From the NCBI GenBank assembly GCA_947499155.1, contig CANMND010000006.1, forward strand, positions 186,001 to 250,000: a stretch of DNA of 64,000 nt. The letters run 5' to 3'. A program made the position numbers and the translations under genes. The stretch is from an uncultured Sphingomonadales bacterium (GTDB lineage Bacteria > Pseudomonadota > Alphaproteobacteria > Sphingomonadales > Rhodothalassiaceae). Below, piece after piece: positions 36,558-46,447 of this stretch (position 1 is the first letter of the stretch; the number at the start of each line of letters is the position of its first letter). The notes beneath the pieces are model-generated. The model worked only from the letters and a program-made list of their open reading frames with translations. It made no database searches and had not been told where the DNA came from.

Positions 36558-38462
36558 TTAGTCTGTTTTGATTTGAACTTCCAAAAGATAATCAATCACC
36601 GCGTTCGCACAGTCCTCAGAGGACAGTTTTGTTGTCTCAAGACGCAAGTCACAGTCTTCCGGCTTTTCATAGGGGCTGTCGATACCTGTGAAGTTTTTGA
36701 TTTTTCCTTCCCGGGCCTTTTTATAGAGACCCTTGGCGTCACGGGACTCACAAACCTCCAGCGGTGTATCGACGAAGATTTCATGGAATTCACCCGGTTC
36801 CAGCAAGTTACGTGCCATCCGTCGCTCGGACCGGAAGGGCGAAATAAATGAAACCAGTACGATCAGCCCCGCATCGACCATCAAGCGTGCGACTTCTGCG
36901 ATGCGGCGGATATTTTCAACACGGTCTTCTTCTGTGAAACCAAGATCCTTGTTCAGGCCATGGCGCACATTGTCACCGTCCAGCATATAGGTATGACGGC
37001 CTGCGGCATGAAGCTGCTTTTCCACCAGGTTGGCAATAGTCGATTTGCCGGATCCTGACAGACCTGTAAACCACAGGACTGATGGCTTTTGCACCTTGAT
37101 TGCGGCACGCGCTGTCTTGTTCACATCCACTGCCTGCCAGTGAATATTTGAGGCACGACGCAGACCAAAATCGATCATCCCGGCACCGACAGTATTGTTA
37201 GTCATTTTGTCGATGATGATAAAGCTGCCGGTCTGACGATTTTCCTTATAGGGGTCGAATGGAATACGGCGATCGAGGCTGATAGTGCATACGCCGATTT
37301 CATTGAGGTCCAGCCGCTTGGTAGCCATATGTTCAAGAGTGTTTACATTGACCACATGCTTGATACGCGTCACCACCATGGCGGTGGTGTTGACACCACT
37401 TTTGAAGAGGTAGGCACGCCCTGGCATCAATGGCTCGTCAGCCATCCAGACGATTTTCACCTCAAACTGATCAGACAGACCCGCACGGTTTTCCCTGTGA
37501 CAGATCATGTCGCCACGTGAGATGTCGATTTCATCTTCGAGAGTAAGGGTGACAGCCTGACCGGAACGCGCCTCTTCCAAAGTCTCATCGAAAGTTACAA
37601 TGGACTTGATGCGACTGGTTCTGGCAGACGGAAGGGCAACAATCTCGTCCCCAACGTGCACGGTACCGTCCGCGATGGTGCCAGAAAATCCGCGAAAATC
37701 CAGGTTAGGGCGATTGACCCATTGAACCGGGAAGCGGAATGGCCGCTCATTGTGCCTGTCATCGACAGAAATTGTTTCCAGTTCCGCTTGTAATGTTGGC
37801 CCGGTGAACCAGTCCATATGGACAGCACTGGACATGACATTTTCACCGGTAAGGGCAGAAAGTGGAATACAGCTTACTTCGTCATAACCAATAATGCGGG
37901 CAAAGGCTTCGTAGGCGTCCCTAATGGCTTCAAAGGTTGCCTTGTCATAGTTGACCAGGTCCATTTTGTTGACAGCAAGGATGATATGCCGAACGCCCAA
38001 AAGGGAGCAGATATAGCTGTGACGCCTGGTTTGATCGAGAATGCCTTTGCGAGCGTCAACAAGGATCACGGCTGCATCCGCCGTGGACGCGCCTGTGGCC
38101 ATATTCCGGGTATATTGCTCGTGTCCTGGCGTATCAGCGACAATAAAGCGCCGTTTGTCTGTGGCAAAAAAGCGGTAAGCCACATCAATGGTAATTCCCT
38201 GCTCGCGTTCAGCTTCAAGGCCGTCGAGCAGAAGGGCAAGGTCCATATTGTCCCCGGTTGTTCCCATCTTGCGACTGTCACTTTGAAGGGTGGCAAGCTG
38301 GTCTTCAAAGATCATCTTGGAATCAAATAGCAAGCGCCCGATCAGGGTCGATTTGCCATCATCCACACTGCCGCAGGTAATGAAGCGCAGAAGGTCCTTG
38401 TTTTCCTGTTCGGCCACATAGGCATCCAGGCTGATTTCCGGCGTATTGAGTGGCTCATGCAT
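36558..38462 (-). CDS. cysNC: Bifunctional sulfate adenylyltransferase subunit 1 / APS kinase
   Basis: A 634-residue CysN-CysC fusion. Residues about 20-440 are the CysN GTPase ([31 protein letters not shown]) that drives ATP sulfurylase; residues about 455-634 are APS kinase ([20 protein letters not shown], with the Ser-containing [16 protein letters not shown]). Together with CysD it converts sulfate to APS and then PAPS. It overlaps the cysD stop by one base (TGATG), so the subunits are translationally coupled. Whether the PAPS serves assimilation or sulfation of surface molecules is not decided by context. Confidence 0.97.
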   Translation of the reverse strand: MHEPLNTPEISLDAYVAEQENKDLLRFITCGSVDDGKSTLIGRLLFDSKMIFEDQLATLQSDSRKMGTTGDNMDLALLLDGLEAEREQGITIDVAYRFFATDKRRFIVADTPGHEQYTRNMATGASTADAAVILVDARKGILDQTRRHSYICSLLGVRHIILAVNKMDLVNYDKATFEAIRDAYEAFARIIGYDEVSCIPLSALTGENVMSSAVHMDWFTGPTLQAELETISVDDRHNERPFRFPVQWVNRPNLDFRGFSGTIADGTVHVGDEIVALPSARTSRIKSIVTFDETLEEARSGQAVTLTLEDEIDISRGDMICHRENRAGLSDQFEVKIVWMADEPLMPGRAYLFKSGVNTTAMVVTRIKHVVNVNTLEHMATKRLDLNEIGVCTISLDRRIPFDPYKENRQTGSFIIIDKMTNNTVGAGMIDFGLRRASNIHWQAVDVNKTARAAIKVQKPSVLWFTGLSGSGKSTIANLVEKQLHAAGRHTYMLDGDNVRHGLNKDLGFTEEDRVENIRRIAEVARLMVDAGLIVLVSFISPFRSERRMARNLLEPGEFHEIFVDTPLEVCESRDAKGLYKKAREGKIKNFTGIDSPYEKPEDCDLRLETTKLSSEDCANAVIDYLLEVQIKTD

Positions 38463-39364
38463 CAGAAATAGCCCTCCTGCTTTTTCTTTTCCATGGACGC
38501 GCCATGATCGCGGTCTATCACCCGGCCTTCCCGTTCAGATGTGCGGGATACCAACATTTCCTGAATAATGGACGGAAGGTCTGTGGCGTCGGACTCTATG
38601 CCGCCCGTGAGCGGGTAGCAGCCAAGAGTACGAAAGCGAATCATGCGCATCTGGGGTGTCTCACCCGGATGGAGCGGAAAGCGGTCGTCGTCCACCATAA
38701 TAAGTGCGCCATCCCGTTCAACGACTGGCCGCTTTTTAGCCAGATAGAGCGGCACGATAGGAATCTTTTCCTGGTAGATATATTGCCAGACATCCAGCTC
38801 GGTCCAGTTGGAGATGGGAAATACCCGGATGCTTTCACCCTTGTGAATGCGCGTGTTGTATGTATTCCACAACTCCGGCCGCTGATTTTTGGGGTCCCAG
38901 CGATGTTGTTCTGTCCGGAACGAAAATATACGCTCTTTGGCGCGGGATTTTTCTTCATCCCGTCGTGCTCCGCCAAAGGCAGCGTCAAATTCATATTTGT
39001 CCAGTGCCTGTTTCAAGCCTTGAGTCTTCATAATGTCGGTATGAATGGCGGAGCCGTGGCTGATGGGGCCGACGCCTTTTTTGACGCCGTCCTCATTCAC
39101 ATGCACAATCAGGTCAAGACCCCATTCCTTGGCGATATTGTCACGAAAAGCGATCATTTCGTGGAACTTCCAGGTGGTGTCCACATGAAGAATGGGAAAA
39201 GGTGGAGGGCAGGGATAAAAGGCCTTGCGCGCCAGATACAGCATCACCATCGAATCCTTGCCGATGGAAAACAGCATCACCGGCTTGCGGCATTCTGCTG
39301 CCACTTCCCGAATGATATGAATACTTTCCGCTTCAAGCCGATGCAGATGTGACAAGCTGGACAT
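38462..39364 (-). CDS. cysD: Sulfate adenylyltransferase subunit 2
   Basis: A 300-residue PP-loop ATP sulfurylase subunit. [19 protein letters not shown] holds the PP-motif; [36 protein letters not shown] and [20 protein letters not shown] are typical. It forms a heterodimer with the CysN half of the next gene to make adenosine 5'-phosphosulfate. First gene of the cysD-cysNC operon. Confidence 0.97.
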   Translation of the reverse strand: MSSLSHLHRLEAESIHIIREVAAECRKPVMLFSIGKDSMVMLYLARKAFYPCPPPFPILHVDTTWKFHEMIAFRDNIAKEWGLDLIVHVNEDGVKKGVGPISHGSAIHTDIMKTQGLKQALDKYEFDAAFGGARRDEEKSRAKERIFSFRTEQHRWDPKNQRPELWNTYNTRIHKGESIRVFPISNWTELDVWQYIYQEKIPIVPLYLAKKRPVVERDGALIMVDDDRFPLHPGETPQMRMIRFRTLGCYPLTGGIESDATDLPSIIQEMLVSRTSEREGRVIDRDHGASMEKKKQEGYF

Positions 39365-39620
39365 ATGTCTTACCGTTCCCTCAAGAATGGGTTTGTACCC
39401 CTTATGGTCATGGACTAATCCACCATGACCCGTGTTGCAATGGCAACATAGCCAATTTTTTCTTGTACTTCGATTAAGATGGATATCTTAACGGCGATAT
39501 GGCGGCACCATATTTGTCTGGCGGCAAGTCATTACTCTTCTTTCCCGTCTGGTGATAATGACGCTTTTGCCCGAACTGTGGCCGGGTTACAGTGATTTAT
39601 CACAGCAAAAGAGGTTCTTC

Positions 39621-39962
39621 ATGCCGCCGGAAAAATCCGTAAAACTTAACAAGTTGCAAAACAGGACATTGGCCTTGTTGCAAGAGCTTGCCCAGCAGTC
39701 TGACCTTGCGTCGACCAATGACGACACCGGGGATATCACCATATTTGGAATGCCGCACGCTCATGGTGACCATATGCATATCGGACGTTTTACCGTATCG
39801 AGCCGGTTTGCGAGCGGCTTGGGCAATGCCAATGTCTGGTCAGCCCTTGAACGCAGGGGATTGGCGCGGGCAGATTTCCCATCATCCATCACTATCACCG
39901 CCAAAGGCTTGGCGCATGAGACGGGCATTCGATCTGAAATGCTGGAGGAAGCCGATCACTGA
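39621..39962 (+). CDS. Conserved hypothetical protein
   Basis: A 113-residue protein that I cannot assign a function. It starts with a helical LNKLQNRTLALLQELAQQSD and continues with IFGMPHAHGDHMHIGRFTV, a His-rich stretch, and a small WSALERRGLARADFPSSITI region resembling a winged-helix or effector-binding fold. Similar small proteins are known to me in other alphaproteobacteria. The ATG at 39621 has GAGG six bases upstream. It overlaps the start of the following kinase, suggesting coupling. Confidence 0.7.
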   Translation: MPPEKSVKLNKLQNRTLALLQELAQQSDLASTNDDTGDITIFGMPHAHGDHMHIGRFTVSSRFASGLGNANVWSALERRGLARADFPSSITITAKGLAHETGIRSEMLEEADH

Positions 39963-41511
39963 TGATCAGGAAAATCTATTAGCTAAAGACAAGGCGCAAC
40001 AGACCAAGGTTATTGCGTGGTTGAAATGTGAAGACAGCTACAGCCGCGGCAAGGTCACACATATTGAAACCCATATTTCGCATATTTTCCTTGTAGGGGA
40101 TGAGGCATGGAAACTGAAAAAGGCCCTTGGCACGCCATTTCTTGATTATACGAGTCCCGCAAAGCGCCGCATCGCAGCAGAACAGGAAGTGCAGATAAAC
40201 AGGCGTACGGCCCCTGACCTTTATCTTGGGATTCAGCCGATTGTACCAAAAGGTGACAGTTTTGCCTTGGGGCGTGAGGATGAAAGCGACCGGGCAAAGG
40301 CCGTGGACTGGCTGGTTCATATGCGCCGGTTTGACCAGGCCCTTTTGTTTGACCGCATGCTTGTGGATGGTCGCCTGACCACGACACATGTGGAAGGTCT
40401 GGCCGATGCTTTGTCGGCTCTGCATATCAGCGCACGGGTGACAAAAGACGAAGGGGGTGCAGCCGGAATGGCCCGGCATTACAAGGCACCGGTCAATACA
40501 CTTTTGGCGGATCCATCAGTCCCGTTTTCTGCAACAGACATAAACGCCATGGCAGACCAGCTTGAACAGGGCTGGTTGCAATTGTCGCCCATTCTTGAAG
40601 CGCGCCGACGCCATGGTTATGTGCGACATGGCCATGGGGACCTGCATCTGGCCAATGTCTGCATATACGACAATCGCGCGACTTTATTTGATGCCATTGA
40701 ATTTTCCATGGGCCTGGCTTGCACCGATTGCCTATACGACATGGCCTTTCCGGTGATGGATTTTCTATTTTATGACAGGCCGGATTATGCGGGGGTATTT
40801 GTCAGCCGTTATCTTGAGAAAACCCGAGATTACAAGGGCCTGCGACTGATGCCGTTTTATGTGGCGATCCGGGCGCTGGTGCGGGCCATGGCCAACGGAC
40901 TGCAGCCGAAACGTCATGAAGTGGCCCAGCGGTATTTTGCACTGGCACAAGCGTCAATGACCGCGAGTCCACAGCCCTATTGTCATGCCATTGGCGGTTT
41001 GTCCGGGACTGGTAAATCCACCCTTGCCCGGACCATCCAGAGCGATCTTGGTCCGCTTTTCGGGGCTGTGCACATTCGAAGTGATGGTGTCCGCAAACGC
41101 CTGCATAATGTAAAGCCGGAACAGACTTTGGATGACAAAGCCTATGGCCGCAAAGCAAACTGGCGCACTTATCAGCGTTTATTAAAAGATACGCGGCATG
41201 CCTTGTTGGCTGGCTGGCCGGTGGTGGTGGATGCGACATTTATGAATTATCAAACCCGTGCCTCATTCAGGCAAATGGCAAACAGTCTAAATATACCTTT
41301 CAAAGGATTGTGGCTTCACGCTCCACCCGATACCCTCAGACACCGGATTTCCACGCGCAAGAAGGGGGCCTCAGATGCAGACCTGTCCGTTCTGGAAAAA
41401 CAATTGGCCGGATTTACGCAACCAGCAGACTGGCCGGGTGTAGATGTATCGGGGACATTTGATCATGCGCTTAAAGGTGTACGGGCTGCCATCAATCTGG
41501 CCAAATCGTGA
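39916..41511 (+). CDS. APH-like phosphotransferase fused to P-loop kinase (COG2187/COG0645)
   Basis: A protein of about 531 residues with two kinase-like parts. The N-terminal half (about 40-340) has an aminoglycoside-phosphotransferase-like fold with the catalytic loop HGHGDLHLANVCIYD and AIEFS, and the C-terminal part (about 365-530) is a P-loop kinase (AIGGLSGTGKSTLARTIQ, VVVDATFMN). Such fusions are widespread but of unknown substrate. The track start at 39688 lies far inside the preceding gene. The ATG at 39916 is the nearest in-frame one to the conserved start and is only tentative; a TTG at 40019 is the alternative. Confidence 0.78.
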   Translation: MRRAFDLKCWRKPITDDQENLLAKDKAQQTKVIAWLKCEDSYSRGKVTHIETHISHIFLVGDEAWKLKKALGTPFLDYTSPAKRRIAAEQEVQINRRTAPDLYLGIQPIVPKGDSFALGREDESDRAKAVDWLVHMRRFDQALLFDRMLVDGRLTTTHVEGLADALSALHISARVTKDEGGAAGMARHYKAPVNTLLADPSVPFSATDINAMADQLEQGWLQLSPILEARRRHGYVRHGHGDLHLANVCIYDNRATLFDAIEFSMGLACTDCLYDMAFPVMDFLFYDRPDYAGVFVSRYLEKTRDYKGLRLMPFYVAIRALVRAMANGLQPKRHEVAQRYFALAQASMTASPQPYCHAIGGLSGTGKSTLARTIQSDLGPLFGAVHIRSDGVRKRLHNVKPEQTLDDKAYGRKANWRTYQRLLKDTRHALLAGWPVVVDATFMNYQTRASFRQMANSLNIPFKGLWLHAPPDTLRHRISTRKKGASDADLSVLEKQLAGFTQPADWPGVDVSGTFDHALKGVRAAINLAKS

Positions 41512-41576
41512 TGTTAAAGACCAAAGCTCTAGGCGCATCTCATCTATTATCACTATAAAGTACAAGGCGGGGACAC

Positions 41577-44240
41577 GTGCATCATCAGTATAGTCAGTGG
41601 CTGGAAGGAGTGTTGCAGGCATGGGCTGCATTCGTTGCACGCAACCGTCTCGCCAGCGCTCTTACATTAGCAGCACTGACAGCGGCGGCACTTGCCAGCG
41701 TATTGATGTTCATGACCATCAATACAGACAGTTCTGAAATGATTGATTCCCGTGTTCCTTTTCGTGTGAATACGTTGAAAATGGATGCGGCTTTCCCCCA
41801 CCAGACAAATCAGATGGTTGTGATCATTCGGGCCGATACACCGGATGAAGCGGACTATGCAGCGCGTGTCCTTGCAGACAGGCTGATTCTGGATACCGAA
41901 CATTTCAATGATGTGTTCGCTGCGAGCATCGATCCGTTTTTTGAACGACAGGGCCTTTTGTTTCTGGACCTGGATGACCTGATGGATATGACGGGAAAAC
42001 TGTCCAGTGCGGGACCGTTGCTTGAAAAGCTGCTTTTGGACCCCAGTCTAGAACAGTTTTTTTATCAGCTGTCACGTGTTGCTCGTGCCAGTGACGAAGG
42101 CATCGGCCTTCCCATAGTGGCAGGAGCTTATGACGAGGTGGCGCGGGTTGTGGAAGGGGTTAATTCCGGCGAGATAACGCCCTTGTCATGGCAGCACATG
42201 TTCGGTCGCGACGACACATTAAACCAGCGGGTTCTTGTGGTGCAGCCGGTTCTGGATTTTCATTCCCTGCAACCGGCAAAAGCGGCTGTTGAGGCGCTGC
42301 GTACTGCACTTTCTGATCTGCCGGAGTCCGTGCTGGCCTCCACCCGTATCGCTATTACCGGTGACCCTGTGTTGCGAACGGAAGAGCTGAAAAGTGTCTC
42401 TCAGGGGATCGAGCTGTCTGCCCTGGTTTCTTTATTATTGATTTCGGGCCTGCTGATCATGGGCCTGCGTCACTGGCAGTTTGTGCTAACGGCACTGACA
42501 TCCCTTTTGTGCAGCATCGTTTTGACGGCAGGGTTTGCGGCCCTTGTGTTCGGAGCGCTCAATCTGGTCTCCATCGCTTTTACGGTTCTTCTGATCGGCC
42601 TTGGCATTGATTTTGCCATTCATCTTTTGCTGAATTATCGCGAACAGATAGACAGAGGGGCCAATCATCAGGGAGCTACCAACGGAGCGCTGAAGGACGT
42701 GGGGCCTGCTTTGGCTCTTGCCGCATTCACCACTGCGCTTGCGTTTTTTGCATTTATCCCGACAAAATTTGTTGGCATGGCGCAATTGGGCGTTATTTCA
42801 GGCGTTGGCGTTTTGATTGCTTGTGTAGTCGCCTGCACCTTGATTCCACTTATGCTGTCGTTTCTGCCAAAGGTAAGAGCACGACCTCCCTTGTCACCAC
42901 AAGGGCGGAACCTTAAAGCCCTGCTGTTTCGGCGTCTTGCCATCCCGATTGCGGTTATTGCAGTGTTTGTTGGTCTTTTGGGAACGACACAGTTAGGGCA
43001 AGTGCGCTTTGATGCAGACCCTATGAATTTGCGCGATCCTGATTCCCCCGGTGTGAAAGCCTTTCAAATGTTATTTGATCGCGCGCAGGACATGCCGTAC
43101 CGGCTGAATTACCTTGCCCCGGATCTGGATGACGCCCTAGAATTTGCAAGACAGGCGGAAGACAAGCCCAGCGTCCAAAAGGCCATTACTCTGGGTGATT
43201 TTGTACCGGACGATCAGGATATTAAACTGGCTGAGATAGATTTTCTGGCAGGTGATATGGCCTTTGTCCTAATGGCTGATGGCAAGAATGACCCGGTGGG
43301 GCGGGCGAGGGCCATGGCTGCCCGAGGTACGTCTGAAGACGCTGTGGCTGCCTTGCTGGGGGGGGCGGAATCAGTCGCTTTGTCTGAAGCAGGAACCGAT
43401 CGGGGCCGAGCTGCTGCGCGGCTTTATCAGGCTTTGGCGGACTTTGCGCCCCGCGCACAGGCTGATCCCGCACTTTACGACAAGCTGGATGGTCTGCTGT
43501 TACGCTTCTTTCCGATGCAGATTGAAAGATTACGTAAACAAATGACTGCACGTCCTGTTGATATTGACAGTCTGCCCCCAGATATTCGTGGGCGCTATAT
43601 GACAGAGGACGGGAAGGCGCGGGTTGAGGTTTTGCCAAAAGGTGATGCGCGAGATATCCAGGTCCGCAGAGTTTTTGTCGATGAAGTGGCGTCAGTCAGT
43701 CCGGATCTTTCAGGTGCCGCGTTTTCTGTAATGCGCGCGGGAGATGTTGTGGCGAATGCCATGATTCAGGCAACGCTTACTGCTCTGGTCCTGGCGGCAA
43801 TGTTGATTTTCTTCATGGCGAGACGCCTGGGTTTTGTGCTGATGGTTATGGCGCCTTTGGTTCTGGCTGCCGTACTTACAGCGGCCACCGGTGTCATAAT
43901 CGGGTTGCCGTTCAATTTCGCTAATGTGATCGTTCTGCCCTTGTTGATTGGCCTTGGCGTCGACAGTGCCATTCATCTTGTGATGCGGGCTGAGCATGTG
44001 GCCGAAGCAGGAGAAAATGCAGAAGCTGTATTTAACACCAGCACGCCACGTGCGGTTATATTCAGTGCGTTAACTACCATCGGTTCTTTCGGGTCGCTGG
44101 CGCTTTCCAGTCACCGTGGTACTGCCAGCATGGGCGAGCTGTTGATGATAGCTATTGCCTTCACCTTGCTGGCATCTCTTGTGGTGTTGCCGGGCTTGAT
44201 GCAATTGGCCACCGCCATCAGCAAGCGGAATGCGTCATGA
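41577..44240 (+). CDS. hpnN: Hopanoid-type RND/MMPL transporter (HpnN-like)
   Basis: An 887-residue membrane protein of the RND superfamily with the two-half design: a helix near residue 25-48, a periplasmic domain with TNQMVVIIRADTPDEADYAA, five helices (about 280-430), then the same arrangement again (helix about 445-465; helices about 730-880). GLGIDFAIHLLLNYREQ and GLGVDSAIHLVMRAEHV are the paired transport motifs. It resembles HpnN, which moves hopanoids to the outer membrane. Start is GTG at 41577 with GGGG four bases before. No other hopanoid gene is adjacent. It overlaps the dehydratase by 4 bp. Confidence 0.82.
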   Translation: MHHQYSQWLEGVLQAWAAFVARNRLASALTLAALTAAALASVLMFMTINTDSSEMIDSRVPFRVNTLKMDAAFPHQTNQMVVIIRADTPDEADYAARVLADRLILDTEHFNDVFAASIDPFFERQGLLFLDLDDLMDMTGKLSSAGPLLEKLLLDPSLEQFFYQLSRVARASDEGIGLPIVAGAYDEVARVVEGVNSGEITPLSWQHMFGRDDTLNQRVLVVQPVLDFHSLQPAKAAVEALRTALSDLPESVLASTRIAITGDPVLRTEELKSVSQGIELSALVSLLLISGLLIMGLRHWQFVLTALTSLLCSIVLTAGFAALVFGALNLVSIAFTVLLIGLGIDFAIHLLLNYREQIDRGANHQGATNGALKDVGPALALAAFTTALAFFAFIPTKFVGMAQLGVISGVGVLIACVVACTLIPLMLSFLPKVRARPPLSPQGRNLKALLFRRLAIPIAVIAVFVGLLGTTQLGQVRFDADPMNLRDPDSPGVKAFQMLFDRAQDMPYRLNYLAPDLDDALEFARQAEDKPSVQKAITLGDFVPDDQDIKLAEIDFLAGDMAFVLMADGKNDPVGRARAMAARGTSEDAVAALLGGAESVALSEAGTDRGRAAARLYQALADFAPRAQADPALYDKLDGLLLRFFPMQIERLRKQMTARPVDIDSLPPDIRGRYMTEDGKARVEVLPKGDARDIQVRRVFVDEVASVSPDLSGAAFSVMRAGDVVANAMIQATLTALVLAAMLIFFMARRLGFVLMVMAPLVLAAVLTAATGVIIGLPFNFANVIVLPLLIGLGVDSAIHLVMRAEHVAEAGENAEAVFNTSTPRAVIFSALTTIGSFGSLALSSHRGTASMGELLMIAIAFTLLASLVVLPGLMQLATAISKRNAS

Positions 44241-45259
44241 CAACTATGGCAGGTGCCCAGAAACAAGAGATCGACATCAAGGATATAGTCGGTGCAGCAA
44301 AGCGTCTGGACAGGGTCGCCATAAGGACGCCGCTTTTGGAAAATGCATGGCTTGATCAGGCGACTGGTGGCCGCGTTTTTATCAAACCCGAATGTCTGCA
44401 ACTGACAGGATCATTCAAGATCAGGGGCGCCTATAACCGCCTGTCTCAGTTAAGCACTGCCGAAAAGAAAGCAGGTGTTGTGGCGTTTTCCTCCGGCAAT
44501 CATGCCCAGGGTGTGGCTGAGGCTGCCAGACGTCTGGATATAAAGGCCCGCATCGTCATGCCATCTGACGCTCCAAAATTAAAGCTTAACAACACCCGAG
44601 CTCTTGGGGCTGACATAATTCTGTATGATCGATTGTCTGAAAGCCGTGAGGAGATTGCAGCGCAGATAGCAGAGGAAACTGGAGCAGTTCTGGTGCCGTC
44701 TTATGATGATGTGCACATCATGGCAGGGCAGGGAACGGTCGGCCTTGAAATTGCTCAGCAGGTGATTGAGAAAGGCGCTGAGATTGATGCTGCACTCATT
44801 CCGGTGGGTGGTGGTGGCCTTATAGCAGGAAGCGCCATGGCCTTGAAGGATGCTTTTCCAACACTGGCTGTTCATGGTGTGGAGCCAGAAGGCTTTGATG
44901 ATACAGCCCGATCCTTGCGGCTTGGCAGACCCGTGGAGAACAATCCGGACGCCCGCTCCGTTTGTGACGCTCTGCTGGCATCAACACCGGGCCGTTTGAC
45001 TTTTCTACATAATATGCGCTTGCTGGACGAGGGCCTTGCTGTCACCGATCAGGAAGTTATTGGTGCCATGCGCTTTGCCTATGACCGCCTGAAACTGGCG
45101 GTGGAACCGGGCGGAGCTGTTGCCCTGGCCGCCCTTTTGTCAGGAAAGTTTAAAGCACGCGGTCGGACAATTGCTATTGTGTTGTCTGGTGGGAATGTGG
45201 ATGCGGACCAGTTTGTGTCTTGGCTGTCCCGGCCTGACTATGACCCGCTTGTAGTTTGA
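44237..45259 (+). CDS. Threonine/serine dehydratase
   Basis: A 340-residue PLP-dependent fold type II enzyme. The PLP Lys is in LTGSFKIRGAYNRLSQ; the phosphate-binding loop is PVGGGGLIAGSA; SSGNHAQGVAEAARRL is the substrate Asn loop. No C-terminal ACT-like regulatory domain is present, so it is the short (catabolic-like) form that converts threonine to 2-oxobutyrate or serine to pyruvate. The start overlaps hpnN with ATGA. Confidence 0.92.
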   Translation: MTTMAGAQKQEIDIKDIVGAAKRLDRVAIRTPLLENAWLDQATGGRVFIKPECLQLTGSFKIRGAYNRLSQLSTAEKKAGVVAFSSGNHAQGVAEAARRLDIKARIVMPSDAPKLKLNNTRALGADIILYDRLSESREEIAAQIAEETGAVLVPSYDDVHIMAGQGTVGLEIAQQVIEKGAEIDAALIPVGGGGLIAGSAMALKDAFPTLAVHGVEPEGFDDTARSLRLGRPVENNPDARSVCDALLASTPGRLTFLHNMRLLDEGLAVTDQEVIGAMRFAYDRLKLAVEPGGAVALAALLSGKFKARGRTIAIVLSGGNVDADQFVSWLSRPDYDPLVV

Positions 45260-45287
45260 TTGTCGCGGGCAAAACCAGGCTTGTGGC

Positions 45288-46379
45288 TCAGGTTTCTGTG
45301 GCATCATCATCGGTGAAGTTCTTTTCGCGTGCAAATCGGATCAGGGCAATAGCCAGTGCCAGAATAACCGGCCCCAGTAGCAATCCCACCATGCCAAAAG
45401 CCAATGCTCCCCCGATGACACCAATAAAAACAGTGAGCGTACTCACATGTGACTGGCTGGACACCAGTAAAGGGCGAAGAAAATTGTCGATGGTTCCCAC
45501 AAGCAATGTGCCCCAAAGGGCGAGGCCGATCGCTGCTATCCAACGGTCGTTCATGGCAAGGATTACACAGACCGGCGCCCAGACAAAGGCCGTCCCACCC
45601 ACGGGCAGTAAGGCAAGCAAGGCGGCAATCACGCCTAGAACCACGGGTGCGGGGATGTTCAATACAGCCAAAGCCGCACCGGTTAGCGCACCTTGGATGA
45701 GGGCGGTAAAAACTGTGCCGAAGACGACAGCACGCATGACGTCAGAAAGGTGAACTGTCAGACTTTCCTTATGTACATCTGACAAGGGAATGAGGTTTCT
45801 ACATATTGTCAGAAGGGCGGCACCATCGCGGAGGAAAAAGAACAAGATGAAAATGGTGATGGAAAATATCGTTGCGGTATTGAGTGCGCCAAGGACAAAT
45901 TCACCACTAGCCGAGACCAGAAATCCCAGTGCCTTGGCGGCGCCTTCATTTATCCATCTTGTGATGTCGTCCTGTCCTACATCCAGGGCAGTTTCAAGCC
46001 AGACAGTCACGGGAGAATGAAGCAAGACGGCCATGGCTTGCTTTGGTATTGAGCCGTCCGCCCCCTGTGCGCCTTGCAAGAGTTCAGATGCCTGAAGGAT
46101 GAAGGCAGCCATCAGCAGGGATAATGGCCCTAATAAAAACAACAAGGTGAGGACCGTCAGCAATAATGCCGACCAAGTTGTGCGCCCGTTCAACCAGGTT
46201 ACCAGGCGGACATAAAGTGGATAAAGCAAAAAGGCGAATACAAAAGCCCAGGCAAGGGCGGGCAGAAAAGGGGCAATGATCAGATAAACCAGAAAGCACA
46301 GAAACAAGAGCGTTCCAATTGCAAAAACCCGTTTGTATATCAACTGCTCAGACACGGGTTTTGTCTGCTTGGCTTTCAT
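45288..46379 (-). CDS. AI-2E family transporter (PerM/YdiK-like)
   Basis: A 363-residue integral membrane protein of the AI-2E transporter family. About eight hydrophobic helices are seen in the family's arrangement, with two near the N-terminus (residues 14-50, LFLCFLVYLIIAPFLPALAWAF), one around 65-90, and a C-terminal block (about 205-340) with PAPVVLGVIAALLALLPVGG and FIGVIGGALAFGMVGLLLGP. Members export small molecules or sodium in exchange for protons; the substrate is not predictable. It is convergent with the dehydratase. Confidence 0.88.
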   Translation of the reverse strand: MKAKQTKPVSEQLIYKRVFAIGTLLFLCFLVYLIIAPFLPALAWAFVFAFLLYPLYVRLVTWLNGRTTWSALLLTVLTLLFLLGPLSLLMAAFILQASELLQGAQGADGSIPKQAMAVLLHSPVTVWLETALDVGQDDITRWINEGAAKALGFLVSASGEFVLGALNTATIFSITIFILFFFLRDGAALLTICRNLIPLSDVHKESLTVHLSDVMRAVVFGTVFTALIQGALTGAALAVLNIPAPVVLGVIAALLALLPVGGTAFVWAPVCVILAMNDRWIAAIGLALWGTLLVGTIDNFLRPLLVSSQSHVSTLTVFIGVIGGALAFGMVGLLLGPVILALAIALIRFAREKNFTDDDATET

Positions 46380-46447
46380 CCGTTGGTCCTAGTGGTTGCA
46401 TTGCCCCCGTCAGGATATGCCACTGTCTGCGCCGTCAGTGTCGTTAT

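Noticed and set aside
38450-39352. 300-codon plus-strand ORF opposite cysD
   Set aside because: It is a mirror of cysD in another frame; cysD has unmistakable motifs and normal length, while the antisense product resembles nothing.
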